DNA from: Halobacterium salinarum DSM 3754
Lineage (GTDB): Archaea > Halobacteriota > Halobacteria > Halobacteriales > Halobacteriaceae
DNA length: 64,000 nucleotides
Direction of reading: 5' to 3'
Assembly: GCF_008124605.1 (NCBI RefSeq)
Contig: NZ_VRYN01000001.1
Coordinates: forward strand, 794,772 to 858,771
The notes under the pieces were generated by a model. It was not told the DNA's origin and did not search any database. It saw nothing but the letters and a program-made list of their open reading frames with translations. A program made the translations under genes and the position numbers. Shown here piece after piece: positions 11,292 to 20,310 of this stretch (positions are counted from its first letter, which is position 1; every line of letters starts with the position of its first letter).

Positions 11292-12374
11292 CTACTCGGC
11301 GTCGGCCGGCTCGTCGGGGAGCGCGCGGAACGCGTCGAGGATGACCTGCTTTGCGGTCGTGCCCTGGCTCGTCCAGTGGGCCGCGTAGTCAAGCATGTCG
11401 TCGTAGATGTCGGGCTTGCAGCCCGCGGCCTTCGGGTGGCCGCCGCCGTTCACCTGCCCGGCGACCTCGTGGGCGCGCTCGAACGTCTCCGTGCCGCGGA
11501 TGCTCGCGCTCCCGGAGGGTTTGACGACGACGGCGGCGTCAGCGCCCTGCTCGCGGAGCGCCTCGGCGACCTCGTTCTGCGAACACCGGCCGTACGTGAC
11601 GCCGACGGTCCACTCGTCGATCTGCTTCATCGACGCGCGGTCGACCGCGCGCTCGATGAGTTCGTGTTTCTCCACGCGGCGCTGCTCGATGTACGCCAGC
11701 ACGTCGTCGGGGAAGTCCGCGCCGTACTCCTGGATGGTGTCCATGTACTCGTCGGTGTCCGCCCAGTAGGAGTAGTCAGCGAGGTCGTCGCTGCGGTCGT
11801 CGTCTTTCAGCCAGAGGTCGTGATCGCGGGTGACTTCGGCGAGCTCGCGGAAGCGCTCGGGGATGTCGGCGTCGAGGCTGCGAACCGTGACGTCGGCGGT
11901 GCATTCCTCCTCGGAGTCGCCGACCACGAGGTCGACGCCCGCGTCCCGGACGGCGGCCGCCGTCTCAGCGGTCCACTGGTGGTGGTCGAACCACCGCAGC
12001 TCGCTTGCGTGCTCGGTGGCGTCCGCGAGCTCGGTTTCGACGTACTCGAAGCGGTCGGGGCAGACGTCGCAGACGAACAGCCGGCAGTCCTCGTTGCCGT
12101 ACTCGACGGCACGCCGCAGTCCGTCCTCGATCTCGTGGGGGCCGGCGGGGATGAGCGCGGCGTCGCCGTAGACCTCCCGCAGGATGGCGGCGCACGCCAG
12201 GCCGTCGGCGTCGGGGTCCGCGACCACGATCACGTCGGCGCCCTCGACGCGCTCGCGGACCGCGTCGTCTTTCCGTGCCTCGTGGATGTCGTCGGGCACG
12301 AAAAACCCGCGTCCGGGGAGCAGGCTCTTGCGTTCCAGGGACAGGTCCTCGTCGTCGATGACCCAGTCTTCCAT
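11292..12374 (-). CDS. DHH/DHHA1 phosphoesterase, RecJ-like exonuclease
   Basis: The 360-residue product belongs to the DHH superfamily. Motif I DPDADG is at residues 53-58, a further acidic motif CDVCPD is near 102-107, the name-giving DHH is at 130-132, and the DHHA1 domain GGGHPKAAGC is near 310-319. These residues bind manganese and cleave phosphodiester bonds in single-stranded nucleic acid or small oligonucleotides. Haloarchaea carry several RecJ-like paralogues. Which one this is, and whether it acts on DNA, RNA or oligonucleotides, cannot be told. The start is a unique ATG. Confidence 0.88.
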   Translation of the reverse strand: MEDWVIDDEDLSLERKSLLPGRGFFVPDDIHEARKDDAVRERVEGADVIVVADPDADGLACAAILREVYGDAALIPAGPHEIEDGLRRAVEYGNEDCRLFVCDVCPDRFEYVETELADATEHASELRWFDHHQWTAETAAAVRDAGVDLVVGDSEEECTADVTVRSLDADIPERFRELAEVTRDHDLWLKDDDRSDDLADYSYWADTDEYMDTIQEYGADFPDDVLAYIEQRRVEKHELIERAVDRASMKQIDEWTVGVTYGRCSQNEVAEALREQGADAAVVVKPSGSASIRGTETFERAHEVAGQVNGGGHPKAAGCKPDIYDDMLDYAAHWTSQGTTAKQVILDAFRALPDEPADAE

Positions 12375-12433
12375 ACACCAGCCTGGGGTGCGCTGGTGAA
12401 GAACCCCGCGGTTAGGGCGCGCTGTGGCGGCGA

Positions 12434-12883
12434 TTACGCGGTCGTCTGCTCGGCGTCGGTGTCCGCCAGCTGCCGAACGGTCAACACCGGGACCGGGCAG
12501 GTGCGAACGACGCGCTCGGCCACGCTCCCGATGAGAAACCGGTTCTCGCCGTGCCGGCCCCGGGTGCCGGTTGCGACCGCGTCGGCGTCCACATCGCGGG
12601 CGTACTGGCTGATCTCCGCGGGCGGCCGCCCCGCGCGGACGGCGGTCGTCACGGACACGTCGGCGCGGTCGGCAACCGCGCTGACGGCGTCCTTGCCGCG
12701 CTCTTCGAGGGCGTCCCGCATGTCCGTTCTGACCTCGTCGGGGGCCGACTCCACGTCGCTCGCCTCCAGCACGTAGAGCGCGTGGACGGCGGCGTCGAAC
12801 CGCGCCGCCACGTCCAGGGCCACGTCGACAGCGCGCCCGACGCTCTCCGAGCCGTCGGTCGCGATGACAACCGTGTCTATCAT
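12434..12883 (-). CDS. UspA-family universal stress protein, ATP-binding type
   Basis: The 149-residue product begins MIDTVVIATDGSESVGRA, the usual UspA opening with the first ATP-binding Asp. It ends with the nucleotide loop GTRGRHGENRFLIGS, which fits the G-2x-G-9x-G-S/T pattern. An upstream in-frame ATG eight codons earlier was rejected because the fold starts at the inner Met. It is divergent from a second Usp-like gene with only 75 bases between their starts. Confidence 0.9.
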   Translation of the reverse strand: MIDTVVIATDGSESVGRAVDVALDVAARFDAAVHALYVLEASDVESAPDEVRTDMRDALEERGKDAVSAVADRADVSVTTAVRAGRPPAEISQYARDVDADAVATGTRGRHGENRFLIGSVAERVVRTCPVPVLTVRQLADTDAEQTTA

Positions 12884-12958
12884 GGCCGTGTGTTTCCCGC
12901 GGGGCATCTTAAACCCTCACGCGGAGCGCTTTAGTACCCCGACGGCGCACGCTCACGT

Positions 12959-13402
12959 ATGCCCCTCACCGTCGACACCGTGCTCGCCCCCGTTGATGGC
13001 ACGGACGCCTCGGTTACAGCCGCCGAGTACGCTGTTACGGTCGCCGACCGGTACGACGCCGACGCTCACGCGTTGTACGTGCTCGGGGAGACGGTGACCC
13101 GCGCCATCGGAACCGGTGACGTCGCCGAAGACGACGTGGCTGCGGGCACGAACACGTTCCTCAACGAGATCGCAGCCCTCGCCCCGGACGGCGTCGCCGT
13201 CGACTCCTCGATCGCGTACGGCTTTTCGACCTCGCGCAAGCGCCAACACCCCGGCAGCGTGATCCTCGACGCGGCCGCAGACATCGACGCCGACTTCGTC
13301 GTGATCCCCCGCGAGGGGATGCGCGAGGAGACCGGGGACGTCCTAGAGCGGGCCGCCGAGTACGTCCTGTTGTACGCCAGCCAACCCGTGTTGTCCGTCT
13401 GA
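12959..13402 (+). CDS. UspA-like protein with degenerate ATP loop
   Basis: The 147-residue protein has the UspA fold signature at its N-terminus (TVLAPVDGTDASVTAAEYAV) and C-terminus (AAEYVLLYASQPVLSV). The glycine-rich ATP loop is replaced by IPREGMREETGDVLE, so ATP binding by the usual mode is unlikely. It pairs divergently with a canonical UspA gene and may be a heterodimer partner or an independent sensor. Confidence 0.8.
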   Translation: MPLTVDTVLAPVDGTDASVTAAEYAVTVADRYDADAHALYVLGETVTRAIGTGDVAEDDVAAGTNTFLNEIAALAPDGVAVDSSIAYGFSTSRKRQHPGSVILDAAADIDADFVVIPREGMREETGDVLERAAEYVLLYASQPVLSV

Positions 13403-13416
13403 GCCGCCCCGACCGG

Positions 13417-13968
13417 CTACCCGGTGTCGTCGTTCAGCCGGATCGCCATCTCCATCTCGAAGCTCTCGGCGGACGCCGTCTCGAAGCCGACTTTCTCGTA
13501 GAGCGCGACCGCCGGCCGGTTCCAGCGCTCCACGCTCAGCCACACGAGCGCCGCGCCGCTCGCTTGCGCGTGCCCCAGCAGGGCGTTGATGAGCTCGGTT
13601 CCGATGCCGGCGCCCTGGTAGGTCTGGTGGACGAAGATCGCCAGCTCGTAGGTCGCGTCGTCGTCCGGGACGAGCGTGGCGTGACCCGCGATCTCCTCGC
13701 CGTGCCACGCCACCACGTCGAACCCGTCCTGCTCGAGGAGGCTGGCAACCCACTCCCGGATGCGCGACTCACCGACCGGCGGCACGCCCTGTGCGCGATC
13801 CTCCGGGTCGAAGTCGTCGTACATCGCGACGAGCGCGTCGATCTCCGCGTCGGCGTCGCCCGTGAACGCGTCCACGGTGATCTCGCGGCCGTCGCTGTCG
13901 GTGATCCGGAGCGGTGGTGTCGGGAACGAGCCGGCGGCGTCCTCCGGGTAGACGCGCTCACCCGGCAT
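13417..13968 (-). CDS. GNAT-family N-acetyltransferase
   Basis: The 183-residue product carries the acetyl-CoA binding motif A: YELAIFVHQTYQGAGIGTEL (Q/R-x-x-G-x-G/A). It is followed by a conserved WLSVERWNRPAVALYEKVGF motif B. It transfers an acetyl group to an unidentified amine. The ATG at 13968 overlaps the end of the upstream Usp gene by 11 bases, so translation is probably coupled. A GTG two codons earlier is an alternative start. Confidence 0.85.
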   Translation of the reverse strand: MPGERVYPEDAAGSFPTPPLRITDSDGREITVDAFTGDADAEIDALVAMYDDFDPEDRAQGVPPVGESRIREWVASLLEQDGFDVVAWHGEEIAGHATLVPDDDATYELAIFVHQTYQGAGIGTELINALLGHAQASGAALVWLSVERWNRPAVALYEKVGFETASAESFEMEMAIRLNDDTG

Positions 13969-14338
13969 CGTCACGCACCAGCTTCACCGAGGTTCGGGAG
14001 TTCAACAACACGAACTCGGCGATGTGTCCGAGCTTGATCTTCCCCATCGGGCTCCGCTTCCCGCCGCCCAGCACGATCTGGTCGAAATCCTCCGATTCGG
14101 CCACCTCGACCAACGCACTCCCCGGATCGCCGGACAGCTCCCGCACGTCCGTCGGGAGCCCGGCGTCGGCCAGCGCCGCGGTCGCGGCGTCGACGAGCGC
14201 GCTTGGATCCCGGTTGCTCTCCGGGTTCGCGACCACACCGACGGTCAGCGAGTCCCCGGTGTCGACGGCCCGGCGCACGCTCTCTTCGAGCGCAACCAGC
14301 GAGTCGTCTGCACCCCCAATCCCGACCAGCACTTTCAT
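13958..14338 (-). CDS. UspA-family protein (short)
   Basis: The 126-residue product starts MKVLVGIGGADDSLVALEES and keeps a glycine loop, LGGGKRSPMGKIKLG, near the C-terminus before AEFVLLNSRTSVKLV. It is the third Usp-type gene within two kilobases. The inner ATG at 14338 is preferred to upstream in-frame starts because the family begins at MKVLVGI. It is first in a two-gene unit with the acetyltransferase and divergent from the 14438 gene. Confidence 0.85.
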   Translation of the reverse strand: MKVLVGIGGADDSLVALEESVRRAVDTGDSLTVGVVANPESNRDPSALVDAATAALADAGLPTDVRELSGDPGSALVEVAESEDFDQIVLGGGKRSPMGKIKLGHIAEFVLLNSRTSVKLVRDDAG

Positions 14339-14437
14339 ATCGTGAGTGTCACCATCCCTCATCAAAAACGTTCGGCACTCCGACCGGTCGGTGACGGCGA
14401 CACGTTTTTGCGCGAACCACAGCAAACCCGGACCAGT

Positions 14438-15058
14438 ATGCCAGATCAGCGGCCGTCACCAGACGAGTGGGACGCCGAACCGGTGGCCGTGCCCGTCGAC
14501 CACGGCGACGGCGAGTCCGACACCACGGAGCCGCCCGCCGACGTGCGGACCTACGACCGCTTCTCGAAGATGGACGGCGCGCAGTACGACCGCGTCAACG
14601 ACTTCCTCCGGGAGCGCACGTACATCACCGCCCGCGAGTGGGCGATCGCGCGGCTGTGCGCGGACTTCCGCACGGAGACCGGCGTCGAGATGACGAAGAT
14701 CGGACGCAACCTCCCGGACCTCGTGTCGTTCATGACCGACACGTACAGCCCGCAGGCGGTCAACCAGGCGCGCGCGTCCTTCGAGGAGAAAGTCGAGCTA
14801 GCGGGTGCGACGTTCCTCTACGGGGCGATGTGTGATTTCTTCACCGCGGACGAACTCGACGACCTGATGTACGAGGTGACGGAGGTCGCGAAATTCCTCC
14901 TGGAGGTCGAAGGCGTCGACCTCGCGGTCGACGACGAGCTCGCGGCCGAGGAGCGGATCTCGTCGGTGATGCGCGACGTGCGCGCGGCAAGCGATGCGCT
15001 CCGCCACGACGGCGTCGAGTGCCCGAACTGCGGGCACACGATCGAGCACGGTGGTTAG
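14438..15058 (+). CDS. Haloarchaeal conserved protein (DUF5806-like)
   Basis: The 206-residue soluble protein has an acidic, disordered N-terminal tail (about 1-35), then a well-ordered mostly helical domain starting RTYDRFSKMDGAQYDRVNDF, with FEEKVELAGATFLYGAMCDF in the middle. It ends in ECPNCGHTIEHGG, a single CxxC knuckle. From memory it matches the halobacterial family DUF5806. Function is unknown. The domain is likely very conserved because its core is unusually free of low-complexity sequence. Its stop overlaps the convergent 15055 gene by 4 bases. Confidence 0.85.
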   Translation: MPDQRPSPDEWDAEPVAVPVDHGDGESDTTEPPADVRTYDRFSKMDGAQYDRVNDFLRERTYITAREWAIARLCADFRTETGVEMTKIGRNLPDLVSFMTDTYSPQAVNQARASFEEKVELAGATFLYGAMCDFFTADELDDLMYEVTEVAKFLLEVEGVDLAVDDELAAEERISSVMRDVRAASDALRHDGVECPNCGHTIEHGG

Positions 15059-15570
15059 TCCCCGTCGGGGAGCAACAGCTCGGGGGCGTCGTGTGCGAAC
15101 GTGAGGACGCGGCGCTCGTCGAGCGGGCGGACGTGGAGGCGCACGCTGCCCGCCGCCGAGCGCAGGTGTGTCGTGAACGACTCGTGTTCGGGTGGACTGT
15201 AGTAGGCGGGCACCAGGACGGCGGTCTCCGTGGCCGCCGCCTCCACGGCGGCGACGAAGAACACCGTGCCGCTGGTGTCCGCGCGGAACACGCGCGTGGT
15301 GTCGAAGCCGTCGGCGGCGTCGAATGCGGCCGCCACGGGCTCGAACTCGTTGTCCGGCACCAGCAACTCGATGCCGCCGCGCCCGGCGGCGTCGTCCGTG
15401 GGCGCGGAGACGTTGACATCGCCCGGGTGGAGTTCGTGGGCGCTCCAGCCACGATCGCGGTAGTCGTCGGCGATCGCGGCCATGTCGTCCATGAGCGCGT
15501 CCCAGCTTGATGGGGGGTCGGCTGCGGCCGACGGGGACGCGCCGGCGTCGCTGGTGTCGTGTGGTGGCAT
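15055..15570 (-). CDS. Haloarchaeal conserved protein, unknown
   Basis: The 171-residue acidic protein has a disordered start. An alpha/beta domain begins at SSWDALMDDMAAIADDYRDRGW and contains HELHPGDVNV, FRADTSGTVFFVAAVEA and a C-terminal LTFAHDAPELLLPDGD. No membrane segment or catalytic motif is seen. The start is placed at the ATG at 15570, since the twelve upstream in-frame codons include no typical haloarchaeal N-terminus. It is divergent from the dipeptide transporter operon. Confidence 0.75.
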   Translation of the reverse strand: MPPHDTSDAGASPSAAADPPSSWDALMDDMAAIADDYRDRGWSAHELHPGDVNVSAPTDDAAGRGGIELLVPDNEFEPVAAAFDAADGFDTTRVFRADTSGTVFFVAAVEAAATETAVLVPAYYSPPEHESFTTHLRSAAGSVRLHVRPLDERRVLTFAHDAPELLLPDGD

Positions 15571-15672
15571 TGGCGGTGGGTCTGCGTGTGAGACGAAACC
15601 CCACACGCAAAACGCTTCCGTCTCGGTGTCTGGCGGAAGCTATATGCCTCCGCTTCACACAGTTGGCGGCCA

Positions 15673-18504
15673 ATGAGTGACATCCTCTCTCTCTCGAATC
15701 TCCGCACCCAGTTCGACACCGACCGGGGCGCGGTGAAGGCCGTCGACGGGGTCGATCTGGACATCAGTGACGGGGAAACGGTCGGACTGGTCGGGGAGAG
15801 CGGCTCCGGGAAGAGCGTCACCGCGCTGTCCGCGATGCAACTCGTCGACGACCCGGGGGACGTTGTCGGCGGCGGGGTCACGATCACCGACCCCGACATC
15901 GCCGCCAGGGTGCTCGCGGCCCACGCGGACGCGGCCGCCACCTATCCGTTCGCCGTCGTGTCCGCGTGCCGCGAGCTCGCGGCCGATCTCTGTGGCGACG
16001 ACGCCGTCGACGCGGCCCCACGCGAGCTCCGCGGGATCGCCGCCGACCTCGAAGCCGACCCCGGCGGCCTCGGTCCACGACTCCACGAGTTCGCCGACCG
16101 AATCGACGCCTCCGGCCCCGACGACGACACCAGGGCCATCGGCGACGAGTTGGACGCGGCCGTCCTGGACGCCCTCGATGGCTTCGTGTTTTTCACCGCC
16201 GCCACCGTGGACACCGACGATCCCGCCGTCGACGCCTCCGCCGACCCCCTGGACGTGCTCCGCGACCGGCCGGACGGCGCTGCGCACGTCCGACTCACGG
16301 ATGCGCGCGTCGACCTCACTGCCGCCCCCGAGCGCGCCATGCGGGATCTCCGCGGCGGCGAGATGGGCATGATCTTCCAGGACCCGATGACGTCGCTGAA
16401 CCCGTCGCTCACCGTCGGCGAACAGGTCGCCGAGAGCCTCCGCCTCCATCGCTACGGCGAACAGCCCACTGACTCGTGGCTGAACGGCCTCCGGGCGGCG
16501 ATCTCGCGGGGCGACACCGACGAGCAAGTGGTCGCCGACGTCGTCGACGTGCTGGACGCGGTGGGCATCCCGGAGCCGGAGACGCGCCTCGACGAGTACC
16601 CCCACGAGTTCTCCGGCGGGATGCGCCAGCGCGTGCTCATCGCCATCGCGCTGGCGTGTCGCCCCCGGCTGCTCATCGCCGACGAACCCACGACCGCCCT
16701 CGACGTCACGATTCAGGCCCAGATCCTGGACCGCATCAGCGACCTCCAGGACGAGTTCGGGATGTCCGTGCTGTTCATCACCCACGACCTCGGCGTCGTC
16801 GCCGAGACGTGTGATCGCGTGGCCGTGATGTACGCCGGCGAGATCGTCGAAGAGGGGCCCGTCGAGGAGATCTTCCACAACCCAAGCCACCCCTACACGT
16901 ACGCGCTCTTGGAGTCGATTCCCCGCGACGACGCCGACCGCCTCCACCCCATCGAGGGGAACGTCCCGGACCTCATCGACCTGCCCTCGGGGTGTCACTT
17001 CGAGGCGCGGTGTCCGTGGGCCAGCGACGCCTGCGTCGGCGACGACATCCCGTACATGGAACACGGGCCCGACGACGTATCCCACCGGTCGAAATGCGTC
17101 GAGGAGTCGTTCGACACCGACGCCTACGGCGTGGACGACGGCGCCGTCACCGCGGCGTCGGCGTCGTTCGACGGGGAGCCGTTGCTGTCCTCGCGGGGGC
17201 TCGAAAAACATTTCTCGCGGGCGGACGGCTGGCTGGACTCGGTGCTGGGCGGCGACCAGGAGCCGGTGAAGGCCGTCGACGGGGTCGACCTCGACGTCTA
17301 CGAGGGCGAAACGCTCGGGCTCGTCGGGGAGTCCGGCTGCGGGAAATCAACCACCGGGCGGTCGATCCTCCGGTTGGTGGAGCCCACCGACGGCAGGGTG
17401 GTGTTCGCCGGCGACGACGTCACCGACCTCGGCGACGACGAGCTGCGCGCGACGCGCACGGACATGCAGATGATCTTTCAGGATCCGCTGTCATCGCTTG
17501 ACCCACGCCAGTCGATCGGGGACACCATTCTCGAACCCCTCCAGATCCATGACCTCCCCGCGAACCCCGGCGCGCAGTCCACCCGGCAGGCGCGCCGCGA
17601 CCGCGTGATCGATCTCATGGACGCCGTCGGTCTCGACCCGTCACAGTACGACCGGTATCCCCACGAACTCTCCGGGGGGCAGCGCCAGCGCGTCGGGATC
17701 GCTCGGGCACTGGCCGTCGACCCGGATTTCATCGTCGCCGACGAACCGGTGTCCGCGCTGGACGTCTCGGTGCAAGCACAGATCCTCAACCTCCTGGAGG
17801 ACCTCCAAGACGAGTTCGATCTCACGTACCTGTTCATCGCCCACGACCTCTCGGTCGTGCGCCACATCTGCGACCGGATCGCCGTGATGTACCTGGGCAA
17901 GATCGTCGAAACGGCGCAGACGGCACAGCTGTTCTCGACCCCGAAACACCCGTACACGAAGTCGCTGCTCTCCTCGATTCCGGACCCGGACCCGCTGGCG
18001 ACCACCGACGACCGCATCATCCTGGAGGGCGACGTGCCCAGTCCGATCGACCCGCCCTCGGGGTGCCGGTTCCGGACGCGGTGTCCGTCGGTGATCCCGC
18101 CCGCGGATCTCGACATCGAGCAGGACGCGTTCCGCGCGGTGATGGACTTCCGGGAGTCCGTCGCCGACCGCGACATCCCACTGGACGCGGTCTGGGCCGA
18201 CGCCGCGGCGGCCTCGTCGCCCGACGGCGCGGCCGCCGGCGTGCCGTCCGATGGTGGGCGGGCGGCCGACCGCGCGGCGTTCGTGGACGCGCTCTGGGAC
18301 CGCGAGTTCGATACGGAGCCCAGTGGCGACGCCCGCGAGGTCGTCGCGACCGCGTTCGACGCGCTCGCCAGGGCCGACTGGGACGCCGCCGAGGACGCGC
18401 TCGCGGCCACCTTCGAGAGCCCCTGTGAACGCACTGAGCCGGGGCTCTCGGGCGACCAGCAGCCGGTCGCCTGCCATCTCTACGACGACGCGGGCTCGGC
18501 GTAA
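15673..18504 (+). CDS. Fused DppD-DppF type ATPase of a peptide ABC importer
   Basis: The 943-residue protein carries two complete ABC ATPase domains. Domain 1 has Walker A GESGSGKS (42-49), Q-loop IFQDP (about 232), signature FSGGMRQR (about 314), Walker B LLIADEP and H-loop ITHD, followed by a Cys-rich oligopeptide-type tail ([10 protein letters not shown]). Domain 2 has Walker A GESGCGKS (552-559), signature LSGGQRQR (666) and Walker B IVADEP. An insertion of about 140 residues (roughly 77-218) separates Walker A from the Q-loop in domain 1, where relatives have about 20. A second unusual stretch follows the last Cys-rich tail. It powers import through the permeases encoded downstream. Confidence 0.92.
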   Translation: MSDILSLSNLRTQFDTDRGAVKAVDGVDLDISDGETVGLVGESGSGKSVTALSAMQLVDDPGDVVGGGVTITDPDIAARVLAAHADAAATYPFAVVSACRELAADLCGDDAVDAAPRELRGIAADLEADPGGLGPRLHEFADRIDASGPDDDTRAIGDELDAAVLDALDGFVFFTAATVDTDDPAVDASADPLDVLRDRPDGAAHVRLTDARVDLTAAPERAMRDLRGGEMGMIFQDPMTSLNPSLTVGEQVAESLRLHRYGEQPTDSWLNGLRAAISRGDTDEQVVADVVDVLDAVGIPEPETRLDEYPHEFSGGMRQRVLIAIALACRPRLLIADEPTTALDVTIQAQILDRISDLQDEFGMSVLFITHDLGVVAETCDRVAVMYAGEIVEEGPVEEIFHNPSHPYTYALLESIPRDDADRLHPIEGNVPDLIDLPSGCHFEARCPWASDACVGDDIPYMEHGPDDVSHRSKCVEESFDTDAYGVDDGAVTAASASFDGEPLLSSRGLEKHFSRADGWLDSVLGGDQEPVKAVDGVDLDVYEGETLGLVGESGCGKSTTGRSILRLVEPTDGRVVFAGDDVTDLGDDELRATRTDMQMIFQDPLSSLDPRQSIGDTILEPLQIHDLPANPGAQSTRQARRDRVIDLMDAVGLDPSQYDRYPHELSGGQRQRVGIARALAVDPDFIVADEPVSALDVSVQAQILNLLEDLQDEFDLTYLFIAHDLSVVRHICDRIAVMYLGKIVETAQTAQLFSTPKHPYTKSLLSSIPDPDPLATTDDRIILEGDVPSPIDPPSGCRFRTRCPSVIPPADLDIEQDAFRAVMDFRESVADRDIPLDAVWADAAAASSPDGAAAGVPSDGGRAADRAAFVDALWDREFDTEPSGDAREVVATAFDALARADWDAAEDALAATFESPCERTEPGLSGDQQPVACHLYDDAGSA

Positions 18505-18555
18505 CTCGCGGTCCGCTGTCGTCGGGTGATTCGCCGAGCGGCGCGCTCCGATATG

Positions 18556-18561
18556 TTTAAG
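18556..18561 (+). promoter_or_regulatory. TATA element before the solute-binding protein gene
   Basis: TTTAAG lies about 27 bases before the ATG at 18586. A separate promoter here would let the binding protein be made in excess over the ATPase encoded upstream, as is usual for ABC importers. Confidence 0.55.
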
Positions 18562-18585
18562 TACGCCATCGTGCCATACAGTCGT

Positions 18586-20253
18586 ATGTCAGACGATACC
18601 GTGAGCCGCCGTGGCTTCCTGAAAGCCGCCGGTGCGGCGACTGTTGTGGCGACTTCGACGGCCGGCTGCACCGACTCAGGGGGAGGCGGCGACGGTGGTG
18701 GCGACGAGCTCGTGTACTCACGGGGTGACCACCCACAGAACTACGACCCCCAGCAGACAACCAGCGGGGAAGTGTCGAAAGTCACCAACCAGATCTTCGA
18801 CACCCTGATCCAGTTCAAACCGGGCACCAGCGGCGAGCTTACGAGCGGCCTCGCCGACGACTGGACGCTCGATGGAACAACCGCCACCCTCACCCTCCGT
18901 GAGGACGCCACCTTCCACTCCGGCGCTGACCTCACGGCGACCGACGTGAAGGCGACGATCCGCCGGTTCATCGACGACGAGTACGACTACTACCTGGGGT
19001 CGGACCGCTCCGGGTACGCCTCGATCACGTTCGGCGACTGGGTCGACAGCGTCGAGGCAACCGGCGACTACGAGGTCACGATCGACCTCACCCAGCAGTA
19101 CGCGCCGTTCCTCCGGAACCTCGCGATCTTCGCGGCCGCGATCCTCTCCCGCGACCAGATCGAGAGCCTGGGTGCCGACGCCCAGCCGGAGCTGGGCACC
19201 GACCCCGTGGGCACCGGCCCCTTCGAGTTCGACCAACTCGACAACGAAACCCAGCGCGTCCGGCTCACTGCCTTCGACGACTACTGGGGTGGGGCCCCGA
19301 GCGTCAGCGCGGTCATCTTCAAAACCACCGGCTCCAACCAGACCCGCGCCCAGGGGCTGATCAACGGTGACGCCCACATCACCGACAACCTCGACGCCCA
19401 GTCCATCCAGAAGGTCTCGTCCGCGGACTCGGCGAGCGTCCGGCAGAAAAACGGCATCAACGTCGGCTACATGGCGTTCAACCACGACCGCAAACCGGCG
19501 TTCCGCGACCCACTGGTCAAGCGCGCCATCTCCATGGCGATCAACCGCGACGAGATCGTCGATTCGATCTACCAGGGGTTCGCCGCGTCCGCCAACCAGC
19601 CCCTTCCGCCGGACGTGTTGGGGCACAACGACGACATCGACTCGTACCCCTACGACCCCCAGCAGGCCGAGTCGATGCTCGCGGACGCCGGCGTCACCGA
19701 CCTGTCCTTCGAGCTTGCGACGTTCTCGAACCCGCGGGGCTACAACCCCAACCCGATCCAGACCGCGACCCAGGTGAAATCCGACCTCGCCGAGATCGGC
19801 GTGGACGTCGAGATCAATCGGTTCTCGCAGTTCAGCGCGTACCTGGAGTACACGTACGACGGCCGCCACGACGCCTGCCTGAGCGGCTGGTACACCGACA
19901 ACGCCGACCCGGACAACTTCATGTACGTGCTGTTGCATCCCGGCACGGACATCGACGACGTCCCGGCCGACCAGAACTACATCGCCTGGGAGGACAAGAA
20001 CAACGTCTCGAACGTCTCCGCGTGGGTCGACACCGACTACATGGAGTTCGTCGACAAGGGCCAACGGACCTACGACGACGCCGCCCGCCAGCAGTATTAC
20101 CATCAGGCCTCACAGATCGCCCACGATCAGGCGCCCTGGGTGTATCTCGACTACGCCGACCTCATTCGCGGCGTCAACGAGGCGGTCGTCGCGGAGTCGT
20201 ACACGCCGACGTCGGTCGGCGGGCCGTTCCTCGACCGCGTCGAGCTGGCGTGA
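18586..20253 (+). CDS. Dipeptide/oligopeptide ABC transporter substrate-binding lipoprotein
   Basis: The 555-residue family 5 solute-binding protein has a Tat signal with twin arginine (SRRGFLKAAGA, Arg8-Arg9) and a lipobox ending in Cys28 (TAGC), so it is probably exported folded and lipid-anchored. The mature part starts with a Gly/Asp linker. Family features include LVYSRGDHPQNYDP, the GTDPVGTGPFEF segment and DPLVKRAISMAINRDEIV. Substrates are likely peptides, though nickel or other small ligands occur in the family. The start is set by the Tat motif and TATA distance. Confidence 0.92.
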   Translation: MSDDTVSRRGFLKAAGAATVVATSTAGCTDSGGGGDGGGDELVYSRGDHPQNYDPQQTTSGEVSKVTNQIFDTLIQFKPGTSGELTSGLADDWTLDGTTATLTLREDATFHSGADLTATDVKATIRRFIDDEYDYYLGSDRSGYASITFGDWVDSVEATGDYEVTIDLTQQYAPFLRNLAIFAAAILSRDQIESLGADAQPELGTDPVGTGPFEFDQLDNETQRVRLTAFDDYWGGAPSVSAVIFKTTGSNQTRAQGLINGDAHITDNLDAQSIQKVSSADSASVRQKNGINVGYMAFNHDRKPAFRDPLVKRAISMAINRDEIVDSIYQGFAASANQPLPPDVLGHNDDIDSYPYDPQQAESMLADAGVTDLSFELATFSNPRGYNPNPIQTATQVKSDLAEIGVDVEINRFSQFSAYLEYTYDGRHDACLSGWYTDNADPDNFMYVLLHPGTDIDDVPADQNYIAWEDKNNVSNVSAWVDTDYMEFVDKGQRTYDDAARQQYYHQASQIAHDQAPWVYLDYADLIRGVNEAVVAESYTPTSVGGPFLDRVELA

Positions 20254-20310
20254 CCGCGCCCCGGGCGGCCGACTGACACACTGACGCCACTCATCTGACA
20301 CGCTTCATCC

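Noticed and set aside
15655-17211. 518-codon minus-strand frame opposite the fused peptide ATPase
   Set aside because: Antisense to both Walker motifs of a clear ABC ATPase. No independent support.
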